64,000 bases of DNA from Xylanimicrobium pachnodae JCM 13526 = NBRC 107786 (GTDB lineage: Bacteria > Actinomycetota > Actinomycetes > Actinomycetales > Cellulomonadaceae): NCBI GenBank assembly GCA_001592145.1, contig BCWJ01000004.1:186001-250000 (forward strand), in the 5' to 3' direction. The notes beneath the pieces are model-generated. The model was not told where the DNA came from. It made no database searches and worked only from the letters and a program-made list of their open reading frames with translations. Made by a program: the position numbers and the translations under genes. Of the stretch, positions 52,844 to 62,293 are shown piece after piece (position 1 is the first letter of the stretch; each line of letters begins with the position of its first letter).

Positions 52844-52866
52844 CCGATCGGGCCGGGCCCCGCCAA

Positions 52867-53370
52867 CTACCTGACGGGGCGCGCAGGAAGCTCCAGGTGG
52901 AGGATCGGATACGGTCGGCCATCGCCGTCCATCTCGTCGCGCCCAACCTGCACAAACCCGTGGCTGAGATAGAAGCCGTACGCGGCCGCATTCTGCTCGT
53001 TCACGTCAACCTTGGTGACGCCGTGCTGAGCGACAGCCTCGCGGAGCAACGCCGTGCCAACGCCGGTGCCCCGTGCCTCGTCCGTCACGAAGAGCATCTC
53101 GAGACTGCCCTCGGCGACGCCGGCAAAGCCGACCGGCGTCCCCCCTCTCGCCGCGACGAGGAGGGTCACCGCGGGCAGATACATCGCGGCAAGGTTTCCC
53201 TCGATGCGCTCGAAGTCGGACTCCTCCAGGAAGTCGTGCGTCGCTCGCACGGCACTGCGCCAGATGTCGACGAGCACGGGGTACTCACTCTCACCCGATG
53301 AGGCGCGGACAACAAGGGGCTGCTCAACTGGCCGGGCCGCGCGGCGGTCGAGTTCATGGCGTCTCACCAC
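52867..53370 (-). CDS. GNAT family N-acetyltransferase (YjaB-like)
   Basis: 167 residues. Resembles the E. coli YjaB family: LVDIWRSAVRATHDFLEESD near the N-terminus, LLVAARGGTPVGFAGVAEGS, the acetyl-CoA loop LFVTDEARGTGVGTALLREA and the terminal TKVDVNEQNAAAYGFYLSHG. The conserved VNEQN and GFY are present. The GTG at 53370 gives a ~20-residue basic leader before the domain. It begins 8 bases after the stop of the preceding gene on the same strand. Substrate unknown; in toxin-antitoxin contexts GNATs may acetylate tRNA, but this subfamily is not one of those I recognise as toxins. Confidence 0.85.
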   Translation of the reverse strand: MVRRHELDRRAARPVEQPLVVRASSGESEYPVLVDIWRSAVRATHDFLEESDFERIEGNLAAMYLPAVTLLVAARGGTPVGFAGVAEGSLEMLFVTDEARGTGVGTALLREAVAQHGVTKVDVNEQNAAAYGFYLSHGFVQVGRDEMDGDGRPYPILHLELPARPVR

Positions 53371-53378
53371 GGAGTCCC

Positions 53379-54194
53379 TCAGCTCTCCACGCGGCGGTCG
53401 ATCTCGGCCACCAGGCGTTCCTCGATGGGTTCGTCCTCAGGGCGCGGGTCGCGGACGTCGGCACGGAGCCGGAGTCTGAGCAGTGCCAGGTGGAGCGACT
53501 TGATCGATGCGTGTGACAGGTCCTCACCGGCGCGCGCGATGTCCACGACCAGGTCCGGTGGCAACCAACCGGGCTCCGGCCGCGAGCCGGGCCGCTCGGG
53601 CCACAGCACCGTCTCGGCGAGGTTGCTGATCGATGCTCCCGCCCGGTAGCGCGCAAAGAGGTGGATCGACTCGCCGCGCGGCGTGTAGAACCAGCCGCCC
53701 CGGAACACGCCGATCACCCCGGCGCGTTCCCGCAGCATCCAGGCGGACGACGACGCCGCGTCATCCGTGCCGGGAGCAGGTGGGAGCCAGGCGAGGTCCG
53801 CGCCGGGCAGGTCACCGGGATGGACGACGTCGGCGGGCTCGTTGCGCACCACAAGGCTCGCGAGCACCTTGCTGATCACGAAGGCCGTCATCCAGCCGAT
53901 GGATGGGTCACCGGTGGCGATCCCTCCCATCCGTGTACCGCGCACCAGAGCCGTGGCCAGCCGCCGCAGCTCTCGGTGCGGCATCGGCCACGCCCACTCC
54001 GAGGCCGGCACCGGCGGCTGCACGGAACTGCGCACCTCAGGCTCCGGACCGAACACGAACGTCACCCGGTCCGCGCCGCCACCCCGCACGATCAGATCGG
54101 ACCGCCCCGGGGCGGGGACCACCTCGCCGTCCGAGAAGCGCCCCGCGACCTCCGTGGCCAGCCGCCACGCGGCGGCAACGGTGACCGAGTCCAC
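53379..54194 (-). CDS. Protein of unknown function, 271 residues
   Basis: I do not recognise the family. It is soluble, with no signal peptide or membrane segment. N-terminal part: VAAAWRLATEVAGRFSDGEV, then a beta-rich stretch DLIVRGGGADRVTFVFGPEP. Centre: HRELRRLATALVRGTRMGGI and WMTAFVISKVLASLVVRNEP. C-terminal part is helical and Arg/Glu-rich (SIKSLHLALLRLRLRADVRD, EERLVAEIDRRVES). The start GTG at 54194 lies one base after the stop of a 40-codon frame, so translational reinitiation is likely. Located in a compact operon with an XRE regulator and an acetyltransferase. Could be an effector or sensor of that operon, but this is speculation. Confidence 0.6.
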   Translation of the reverse strand: MDSVTVAAAWRLATEVAGRFSDGEVVPAPGRSDLIVRGGGADRVTFVFGPEPEVRSSVQPPVPASEWAWPMPHRELRRLATALVRGTRMGGIATGDPSIGWMTAFVISKVLASLVVRNEPADVVHPGDLPGADLAWLPPAPGTDDAASSSAWMLRERAGVIGVFRGGWFYTPRGESIHLFARYRAGASISNLAETVLWPERPGSRPEPGWLPPDLVVDIARAGEDLSHASIKSLHLALLRLRLRADVRDPRPEDEPIEERLVAEIDRRVES

Positions 54195-54195
54195 C

Positions 54196-54318
54196 TCACC
54201 CACGCTTCTGCCCAACCTCGCGCACCTCCCGGATGACATCGTTCATGGCCGCGACCATCGCCGACGCGAGCGGCAGGAGCGCGACCAGGTGGGACCAGGT
54301 CACTTCAGGCGACAGCAT
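54196..54318 (-). CDS. Small coupled protein, 40 residues
   Basis: Frame ATG 54318 to TGA 54196: begins MLSPEVTWSHLVALLPLASA, then a helical MVAAMNDVIREVREVGQKRG. The first half is hydrophobic enough for a membrane-associating helix, the second is charged. It sits in the gap between the XRE regulator and the 271-residue protein, whose GTG follows its stop by one base, a strong positional argument for translation. No homologue known to me. Confidence 0.4.
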   Translation of the reverse strand: MLSPEVTWSHLVALLPLASAMVAAMNDVIREVREVGQKRG

Positions 54319-54345
54319 CGCCTGAATCTTGCCGGGGTGCCGGCC

Positions 54346-54600
54346 TCACGCCTTGTGCTCCAGCTGGACGTCGAACCGGACGCGGAACCCGGTCGCCGCG
54401 AGAACACGTGCCAGGGTTGCCATCCGCACGTTGCCGTCCCCGTTGAGGAACTGGCTCACTCGGCTCTCCCCCACGCCGAGGCGGGCCGCGAGCTCGCGTT
54501 GCGTGATGCCCGACTGCTCCACGGCGCGGTTCATCACGGCCACCGCATCGACCGCCAGCCGAGCCGCGCGGCGGTTCAGTTCAGCCCCATCGCTGGTCAT
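54346..54600 (-). CDS. XRE-family helix-turn-helix regulator (antitoxin-like)
   Basis: 84 residues. A single HTH occupies most of the protein: AVEQSGITQRELAARLGVGE, SRVSQFLNGDGNVRMATLAR. It ends VLAATGFRVRFDVQLE, a C-terminal extension typical of short antitoxin-like regulators (HigA2/XRE of TA pairs). ATG 54600 is used; an ATG at 54609 is also in frame. It overlaps the preceding 61-residue frame by 20 bases, the geometry of toxin-antitoxin pairs. It probably represses its own operon. Confidence 0.82.
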   Translation of the reverse strand: MTSDGAELNRRAARLAVDAVAVMNRAVEQSGITQRELAARLGVGESRVSQFLNGDGNVRMATLARVLAATGFRVRFDVQLEHKA

Positions 54601-54766
54601 GTGCCACATCCTCTTCTCTGACCCGCGTCGCCAGGGTGATCTCGTCAGGCGGTGCCCGTCGCATCGTCGGCGGCTCCACGAACGCCGTCGCGAGCCGCAA
54701 GAACTCGTCGAGCTCGGGCAGCGGGGGGCGGACCCCAGTGGTCAGCACCTCGCGCTCCACACGCAC
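54581..54766 (-). CDS. Small protein upstream of XRE regulator, 61 residues
   Basis: Frame from GTG 54766 to 54581: VRVEREVLTTGVRPPLPELD, then EFLRLATAFVEPPTMRRAPP, then DEITLATRVREEDVAHDQ. Composition is protein-like and it overlaps the XRE start by 20 bases. I do not recognise it. It may be a full small protein or the tail of a degraded toxin: upstream of the GTG the same frame stays open without a convincing start. A frameshift relative to a sequence further upstream is possible. Confidence 0.35.
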   Translation of the reverse strand: MRVEREVLTTGVRPPLPELDEFLRLATAFVEPPTMRRAPPDEITLATRVREEDVAHDQRWG

Positions 54767-54843
54767 TACATCATCATCTGGACGACGGACAACACTGTGG
54801 AGGTTCCAGGTCCGCAATGCAGCACGAGCAGCAACTCGCTCAC

Positions 54844-54948
54844 CCCCGTCCGAGACACGGGGTTGGCGACTATCACGGCGGCCCGATAGGCTCGACGCAA
54901 CATGGCCAGCCCCTCTGCCCGCTTCGGGCACGGGCTGGTCTTCATATG
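54844..54948 (+). ncRNA. Candidate structured RNA: three consecutive hairpins before the Abi_2 gene
   Basis: H1: CCCCGT (54844-54849) with ACGGGG (54857-54862), 7-base loop. H2: CGACTATC (54867-54874) with GATAG-gc-TCG (54885-54894), one two-base bulge. H3: GGCCAGCCC (54904-54912) with GGGCTGGTC (54932-54940), including one G:U pair. H3 also encloses an inner stem GCCCG/CGGGC (54917-54921 and 54925-54929) with a 3-base loop. H3 ends 18 bases before the GTG start. No protein-like frame on the plus strand explains it. Either a cis-regulatory leader or a separate RNA working with the HEPN protein. Confidence 0.5.
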
Positions 54949-54958
54949 AGGGGACGGC

Positions 54959-55933
54959 GTGGTCACCTATAGCAAGCCCTACAGGACCTTCGAGGAGCAG
55001 GCGCAACTGCTGGTGTCCCGCGGCATTCAACTGCGGTCGGACCGCGCGCTCTGGGCGCTCGAGCGGATCGGGTACTACCGGCTCAGCGGATACTGGTACC
55101 CGTACCGTCAGGTCGACACGGAGGGGAGCGACGCCGCCGGGAAGCCGGTTCGGCGGAGCAACGTCGTTCCCGGCACCGACATCGAGCAGATTCTCCGCCT
55201 CTACGAGTTCGATCGTCAGCTCAAGTTGCTTGTCATGGAGGCCATCGAGCGAGTTGAGGTGGCCCTGCGGGTCGAAATCGCGTACGTCTTGGGGAAGCGA
55301 CACCCCACCGCCCACCAACGGCCGGAGTGCCTTGACGGAAGGTTTACCAAGCCACGACCCGGTCGGCCGTCTCGACACGACGACTGGCTCCGCAAGTTCG
55401 ATGAGCACCTCGACCGATCATCTGAGGAGTTCGTCGAGCACTTCAAGCGCAAGTACGACGGCGATCTTCCGGTCTGGGTGGCCATCGAGGTTCTTGACTT
55501 CGGTTCGATGTCGATACTGTTCCATGGGTGCAAGCCCCCGGACCGCAGCATGATCGCGGATCGGCTAGGAGTCGTCGACGCCACCGGTGTAGGCGACGGC
55601 AAGGCCCTCGGGAACTGGCTCCGCGTCCTGAACCTCCTCCGGAACACGTCCGCGCATCACGCGCGGCTCTGGAACCGCAACCTCGTCGATCAGGTCGCAA
55701 CATCCCGAGTCGGCCACATCCGCGAGCTGGCGCACCTGTCCAGCCTGAGTGCCCGCGACCTCGCTCGCGTCTATCCAGCCATCACGGTTCTCTCCTGGCT
55801 GTTGAAGTCGGTCGACCCAACGACCGACTGGGTCGACCGACTTCGCGAACTGCTCGGGCGGTTCCCGTCAGATGGCGTCGTGGCCCTCGCCGACATGGGT
55901 GTTCCCGCCGCATGGAGAGAACTACTCAACTGA
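54959..55933 (+). CDS. Abi_2 (AbiD/AbiF-like) HEPN-type abortive-infection protein
   Basis: 324 residues. Opens with the Abi_2 signature YSKPYRTFEEQAQLLVSRGI, then ALERIGYYRLSGYWYPYRQ, EQILRLYEFDRQLKLLVMEA and IERVEVALRVEIAYVLGKRH. The HEPN ribonuclease motif R-x4-6-H is present in LLRNTSAHHARLWN (around residue 228). A helical C-terminus follows. Abi_2/AbiF proteins give phage-resistance phenotypes, presumably through RNA cleavage that stops growth. The GTG start has AGGGGA upstream. It is preceded by a three-hairpin candidate RNA and converges on a 5'-nucleotidase gene, with a 12-base overlap of their 3' ends. Confidence 0.9.
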   Translation: MVTYSKPYRTFEEQAQLLVSRGIQLRSDRALWALERIGYYRLSGYWYPYRQVDTEGSDAAGKPVRRSNVVPGTDIEQILRLYEFDRQLKLLVMEAIERVEVALRVEIAYVLGKRHPTAHQRPECLDGRFTKPRPGRPSRHDDWLRKFDEHLDRSSEEFVEHFKRKYDGDLPVWVAIEVLDFGSMSILFHGCKPPDRSMIADRLGVVDATGVGDGKALGNWLRVLNLLRNTSAHHARLWNRNLVDQVATSRVGHIRELAHLSSLSARDLARVYPAITVLSWLLKSVDPTTDWVDRLRELLGRFPSDGVVALADMGVPAAWRELLN

Positions 55934-56866
55934 CGGCTCATCCTCCTGGTTCGCAACCCCATACGGGATGTGCACACTCGGGGCCACGGCAGCGGTCGAG
56001 TCGAGGTGTGGGCGCTGATCGTCGAAGAAGATATGCGGCTTCATCACGTCGAGCACCTTGCCCTTGTCGACTCCACCCAGGAAGAACGCATCGTTGACCG
56101 TGACACCCCAGCCCTCCAGGGTACGGATCGCGCGTTCGTGAGCGGGGGCGTTCCGCGCCGTCACGATCGCGACCCGGACGCGCGGCTCGTACGCCGGGTC
56201 AGTACGCCGGTGCGCTGCCTCGACACCCTGGATCCTGTTGATGTCTCGCAGAAAGGCACTCAACGGCCCTGGGCGGAGCGGTTCATCCTGATTCTTACGC
56301 TCATGTTCCCGGAAATCGTCGATCCCGCGCTGCTGGTAGATCCGCTCCGATGCATCGTCGGCGAGCACGCCGTCGAAGTCGAACGCGATTCGCAGTTCTT
56401 CCCCCGGTTCGTGTGCAAGCATTGCCGACTCCAGCACCTGGCCGGCGGGTAGGCCGCTCCTGATCGCAGCGCGAACGTCGCCGGAGTTGGCCGACAGGAA
56501 CAGCGACATGTCGAGAGCCCGCATGTACTCGAACGGAGCCCGCCCCTGCGTGAACACCGACCGAGTGATCTCCAGGCCGTGTGTGGCGATCGATCGCATC
56601 ACGCGGAGCCCGGTCGACGGATCGTTCCGCGAGAGAATGATCACCTCCACTATCGGATCTTCCGGGCTCAGGTCGTTGAGACCAAGCAGCCGCTTGACGA
56701 ACGGGAACGCGACGCCGGGCTCAAGCGTGTCGTCGATATGCGCGGCCTGATACAGCCGGTAAGCCTCTTCCCCCTGGGCCCGGAAGACACCGTCTGACTC
56801 AGTCAGGTCGAACAGTGCACTGGATGCGATCCCGACAACGAGCCGCTCGCCAAGCTCAAAAGGCAC
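55922..56866 (-). CDS. Cytosolic 5'-nucleotidase (NT5C1-like, PF06189 type) coupled to hsdS
   Basis: 314 residues. Matches the family of vertebrate cN-I and bacterial homologues: LVVGIASSALFDLTESDGVF, EEAYRLYQAAHIDDTLEPGV, AFPFVKRLLGLNDL, VEVIILSRNDPSTGLRVMRS, RAPFEYMRALDMSLFLSANS. The HAD-type catalytic motif is IAFDFDGVLADDASERIYQQ, a second is VRVAIVTARNAPAHERAIRT and the acidic motif is KPHIFFDDQRPHLDS. It dephosphorylates nucleoside monophosphates. The GTG at 56866 has GGAGGGAGG upstream and overlaps the hsdS stop by 11 bases, so it is the fourth gene of the restriction operon. Confidence 0.88.
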   Translation of the reverse strand: MPFELGERLVVGIASSALFDLTESDGVFRAQGEEAYRLYQAAHIDDTLEPGVAFPFVKRLLGLNDLSPEDPIVEVIILSRNDPSTGLRVMRSIATHGLEITRSVFTQGRAPFEYMRALDMSLFLSANSGDVRAAIRSGLPAGQVLESAMLAHEPGEELRIAFDFDGVLADDASERIYQQRGIDDFREHERKNQDEPLRPGPLSAFLRDINRIQGVEAAHRRTDPAYEPRVRVAIVTARNAPAHERAIRTLEGWGVTVNDAFFLGGVDKGKVLDVMKPHIFFDDQRPHLDSTAAVAPSVHIPYGVANQEDEPSVE

Positions 56867-58141
56867 GGGGCCTCCCTCCGTCAAGACGCACCCTTGCCAC
56901 ATCGTCGGCCGCAGGCGAGCGCACATCGTCGACGATGCGCTCGGCGTCACTGACGCGCAGACGGCCCGACATCAGCGCGGGCAGCAGGGCGTCGCGCGTG
57001 GTGGCCAGCGCAGAGTTCTCGTGCAACGCGGCACTCGCCCGGGCGTGGAGGGGCGCGACGCGCGCTCCGAATGTGAACATCGTCTGCTCATCGGCGAGCG
57101 TCACAGGCAGCTTCTTGAAGTTGCCCCGCGAGAGCTCCATGAACGTCGCACCGTTCGCGTGGTCGAGGTACTCGGAAACTCGGCTGCGCATCTCGTGGAA
57201 CAGCCAGTACCGCAACCTCTCGTCGTGAGGCTGGACGACGATAAACCCTTGGTTCACGGCCATCGGCGCTTCCGCGACCGCGAACGCACCGATGGTCGCC
57301 CTCGATGTCATGAAGATGCTTCCCACCGGATAGAGGGCTGACGACGTCGCCGCGAGGCCCGCCTCCGTGATCGTTCGACTGGTCCGCGAGACATAGGGCC
57401 CGTTCAGGCCCGTGACATCGGTCGGCGTCAGCCACAGGACGTCGCCATCCCAGTACTCGGGAACCGTTGACCGAGGGGTCCCGCCACCGCCGACGCTCGC
57501 AACATCCGCATAGGTTCGGCTACCGGACTTCGCGGAAGCCGCCGCCTTGAGAAACTCCGCGCAGGCGAGTTCGTCGGCCGTGGTGGCGAGTTTGGTGTTG
57601 GTCGCGATCTTGTCGTCAAGGGATCCCAAGACCTCGGCGATCGCCCGCTGCTCGCACAGCGGTGGCGTAGGAAGCACTGCTGAGCGAATGATCCTCGCGT
57701 TCAGATTCTGCTGAGCCGCTCCATTCGCTAGTCCTGCAATATCTCCTCGCGTTAGGAGTAGCGCATAAAACAGCCAGCGCGCGTCGGCTTCGCAAGGGTC
57801 CACGACCATCGCGCATGCCGCTTGGTTGCATGCGGCCGGCACAGACAACCAGCCAAGTCGCCCAACCGTTGCTCCATACATCGCCATCAACACCGTACCC
57901 GCTGGGAGAATCTTCGCGGAGGAGTTGGAAACCCCACTGAGAGAAATATATTCTTCGCAGTCAGCCACCACTGCATCAGACAGGTCTCCGGTCTTTACCC
58001 ACGGTACTGTCGCGGGCGAGAAAAAATCGGGACGTTTCCGAGACGGCGTCCCCCCGCTCGTAACACGTTGACAAAGTGACTCAAGCGTCCGCAGACCCCA
58101 CCTCGGATTCGCGCCGTGAAGCTCAGCGACGGTGTTGCCCT

Positions 58142-58145
<4 letters not shown>
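56856..58145 (-). CDS. hsdS: Type I restriction enzyme specificity subunit HsdS
   Basis: 429 residues with the usual two target-recognition domains and two conserved helical spacers. TRD1 begins LRTLESLCQRVTSGGTPSRK, with VPWVKTGDLSDAVVADCEEY and MAMYGATVGRLGWLSVPAAC. The first spacer is LPTPPLCEQRAIAEVLGSLD followed by DDKIATNTKLATTADELA. TRD2 has VASVGGGGTPRSTVPEYWDG and DVLWLTPTDVTGLNGPYVSR; the second spacer (LHENSALATTRDALLPALMS, GRLRV) ends the protein. GTG 58145 overlaps the hsdM stop as GTGA. The central part is lower in GC (AT-rich patch near 57900-58030), normal for horizontally exchanged TRDs. Confidence 0.93.
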
Positions 58146-59748
<1,603 letters not shown>

Positions 59749-59749
<1 letters not shown>

Positions 59750-61857
59750 TAGGCGTCCTTCCGGATGGGGTCGGGGGTGGCGTCGGGGTCGGGCTGGTCG
59801 GGGTCATTGTGGCGGAGGCGTACGACACCCGTGGTCACGCCGTCGGCCAGCGTGGTGGCAAGCGCGTCCAGGTCGGCGATCCGGCGTCGGGCGGCGTCGG
59901 CGGCAGCACGCACCTCGCGTAGCGCACGGCCGACGGCGTCGGCCTGCGTGGCGGGCACGAGCCGCACCTCCCAGGTGCGCCACCACTTGGCACCGGGGGC
60001 CTGGCTGCCGACGTCGGCGGCGAGCACCTCGGGAACCAGGACCGGGGTGGCGGGGCGGGTGCCTTCGACAGGCTCAACCACCGGGGGCGGCGTGACGCGC
60101 AGCACCTGGGCGGGGTACTCGACCACGGAGAAGCCGTCGACGTCGACAGCGGCGGCCGGGCGCGGCGCAGTGGTGAAGACGACGTCGCCGGGCTCGGTGA
60201 GCCGGGCGGCCGCGGCGGTGGCGACGGCGAACGTGTCCACCGACCGCGCACCCCAGGCGGCGTCGCCGAGGATCTCGGACACCCCGAGCACACGCGTGCT
60301 GCCAGGGCCGGCGACGCCCGCGGTCACGCGATTCGGGTCCACCCGGTTGCCGGCGATACGACGCACCCGCCCCTGGGCGGCGAGCGTGCCGAGCGGGATG
60401 CGGCTCACCGTGCGCGCGGCACCCCGCTCCACCCGCAGGCCCGCGAGCGGTGCGGTCGCGGAGGGTGCAGTCCCGGCCGCGAGCTCGAGGACCCGCACTG
60501 CCGCGGCCCCGCCGTCGTCGTGCGCTCCCGCAAGCACGTGCCGGCCCGCGGTCGCGAGGCTGCCGCCGCGGGCCAGGAGCTCGCGGACCAGCACGAACCG
60601 GGCGAAGCGGAAGGCGTGCCCGCGGACATCACGTGAGCTGCCGAGCGCAGAGACAACATCGGTGAGCAGATCGTCGAGAACCGCCCGCGGCAGCGGCTCC
60701 CTCGCGGCGAGCGGGTGCTCACTGAGGTCGGCGATCATGGTCCACCGCTCGGCGATGGCCACCGACGGGTGCGCGTCGCCCAGCACCCACAACGCGAGGC
60801 GCTGACGAGCCCGCTCCACCACCAACCCGGGCGGGAGCAGCACCACGGCGCGCAGCCGGTCGGTACGCAGCAGCGCGGCCCGGGCCGACTCGACGGCCGG
60901 GGCCGCGGCCTCCACGAGGGCGCTCGCAGGGCCGAGCACCACGGCGCGCTGCCCCGGATGCAGGCCGAGCACGATGTCGTCGACCCGGGCCAGCACGGCC
61001 ACGTCGTCGAGCTCGGGCTCGCCCGCGGCGGGGATGGCGGTGACGACGACGCGGCCCGGGTCCGGGGTGTCTCCCGTCGCCTCCACGTCCCAGCCGTGTG
61101 CGGCCAGGCGCCGCCGCGCCAGGCGACCCGACGCTCCGGCGGGCACCCGCGCGAGCGGCGTGTCCAGGTGGTTCGACGCGGCCAGCACCGCGTGCAGCAC
61201 GTCACCCGCACCAGGGTGCGGGTCAGCCACCAGGCCCACTCCGTCGATGCTGCCGATGCCGCCGACGACGGCGGCGACCAACGAGAGTCCGGCCGGGTGC
61301 AGCGCCGACGCCGCCAGCTGTTCGTCCCGGACACGGAACCGCTGCGCGAGCAGGGCCTCCACCGCAGCGCCGGGCGTGTACGCGGCGGACGCCGCCAGGT
61401 CCGCGAGCGCGCCGGTGCGCTCCACCTCCTCGCCGAGCGCCACGACCTCGCGATAGAGGAAGGCGTCGTCCGGGTCGAGCTCGTCCGCCAGGTCGAGGAC
61501 CTCTGCCCGGGGTACCCCGGTGAGCGGGGCGGACGTGTACGCCTTGATCGCGAGCAACGCCGCCAGGCCGTCGCGTCGCTCGCGTTCGCCGAGCACCGAC
61601 TCGGCGTCGTCGAGCACCGCCCGCAGCGCCACATCCGCGCCGAACGCCGCGTTGTTGCCGAGTCCCGTCGCTTCGATCCAGCCGACGACGTCGGAGGCGC
61701 GGAACCGCGGGGCCCCCTCGTGGACGGCAACCGGCGCCGGGAAGGGCCGCGCACCGCCGGCGTGGCGACGCCGCCACGTGGACACCACCGGACGCTGAAC
61801 GTGCGCCAGCTCGGCGACGTCGGGCAGGGACAGGCGCAGGCCGTCGAGAACGTCCAC
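59749..61857 (-). CDS. HTH plus degenerate N6-methylase-like plus HsdS-like hybrid protein heading the hsdMS operon
   Basis: 702 residues; start GTG 61857 with AGGAGGT five bases upstream. Residues ~8-65 form a MerR/AlpA-like HTH (LSLPDVAELAHVQRPVVSTW, PRFRASDVVGWIEATGLG). A central region keeps the HsdM outline: YTPGAAVEALLAQRF (~158) for the FYTP string, and VADPHPGAGDVLHAVLAASN (~207) for motif I. The NPPF position instead reads VVVTAIPAAG (~267), so methyl transfer seems lost. The C-terminal ~150 residues resemble half of an HsdS: EPGDVVFTTAPRPAAAVDVD, then AKWWRTWEVRLVPATQADAV and a helical spacer. A half-copy of the dispersed palindrome encodes VVEPVE near residue 592. It overlaps hsdM by one base, so is part of the restriction system; role unknown. 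Confidence 0.7.
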
Positions 61858-61916
61858 GGGCCACCTCCTTCCGCGGGCCATCCTGCCTCATCGCGACCGG
61901 TTTCGGCGCCTAGTTG

Positions 61917-61934
61917 CGATAAGGGCCCTTATCG
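61917..61934. promoter_or_regulatory. Perfect 18-bp palindrome at the head of the restriction operon
   Basis: CGATAAGGGCCCTTATCG is self-complementary over all 18 bases, centred at 61925/61926. It lies 60 bases before the hybrid-gene start and 45 bases before the divergent DUF3892 gene. Such symmetric sites between divergent genes are typical operators; the hybrid protein's own HTH is one candidate ligand. Confidence 0.6.
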
Positions 61935-61979
61935 TGCTGCACGCTTCCCAAGCCGTCCGCGTCCCGCCACAGTCAGCGC

Positions 61980-62261
61980 ATGCCGTTCATCCGAGCCATC
62001 AAGGTCGAGGAGCCCGGGACCCGCACCGAGCACGTGGTCGAGGTCCTGGTCTCCGACTTCACCACCAGCGCGCTCCGCGCCCTGCCCGTCGAGCAGGTGT
62101 GCACCGCGATCCGTCGCGGCTCGCGCTATCGCACGTTCGACGAGCGCACGGGCCGGCAGACCGACGTCGAGGCCCGCGTGGTGCGCGGCGGCCTGCGGCG
62201 TGTGACCACCGTGCGGGCCGGCGTCGAGACCGACGACCTGCTCAAGCTCCCGCGCATCTGA
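61980..62261 (+). CDS. DUF3892-like small protein
   Basis: 93 residues. Opens MPFIRAIKVEEPGTRTEHVV and ends GVETDDLLKLPRI, the latter matching the DNL(L)-x-LP ending of DUF3892 proteins. The middle has SVEQ-like PVEQVCTAIRRGSRYRTFDE and RVVRGGLRRVTTVRAG. Mostly beta strands by pattern. Function of the family is unknown. It is divergent from the restriction operon and 32 bases upstream of a membrane protein gene on the same strand. Confidence 0.75.
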   Translation: MPFIRAIKVEEPGTRTEHVVEVLVSDFTTSALRALPVEQVCTAIRRGSRYRTFDERTGRQTDVEARVVRGGLRRVTTVRAGVETDDLLKLPRI

Positions 62262-62293
62262 ACCCACGTAACGACGACTCCCCGGAGGAAACC

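Noticed and set aside
54581-55408. 275-codon minus-strand frame opposite the Abi_2 gene
   Set aside because: Most of it is antisense to Abi_2; only the 61-codon 3' part is outside and is reported separately at low confidence.
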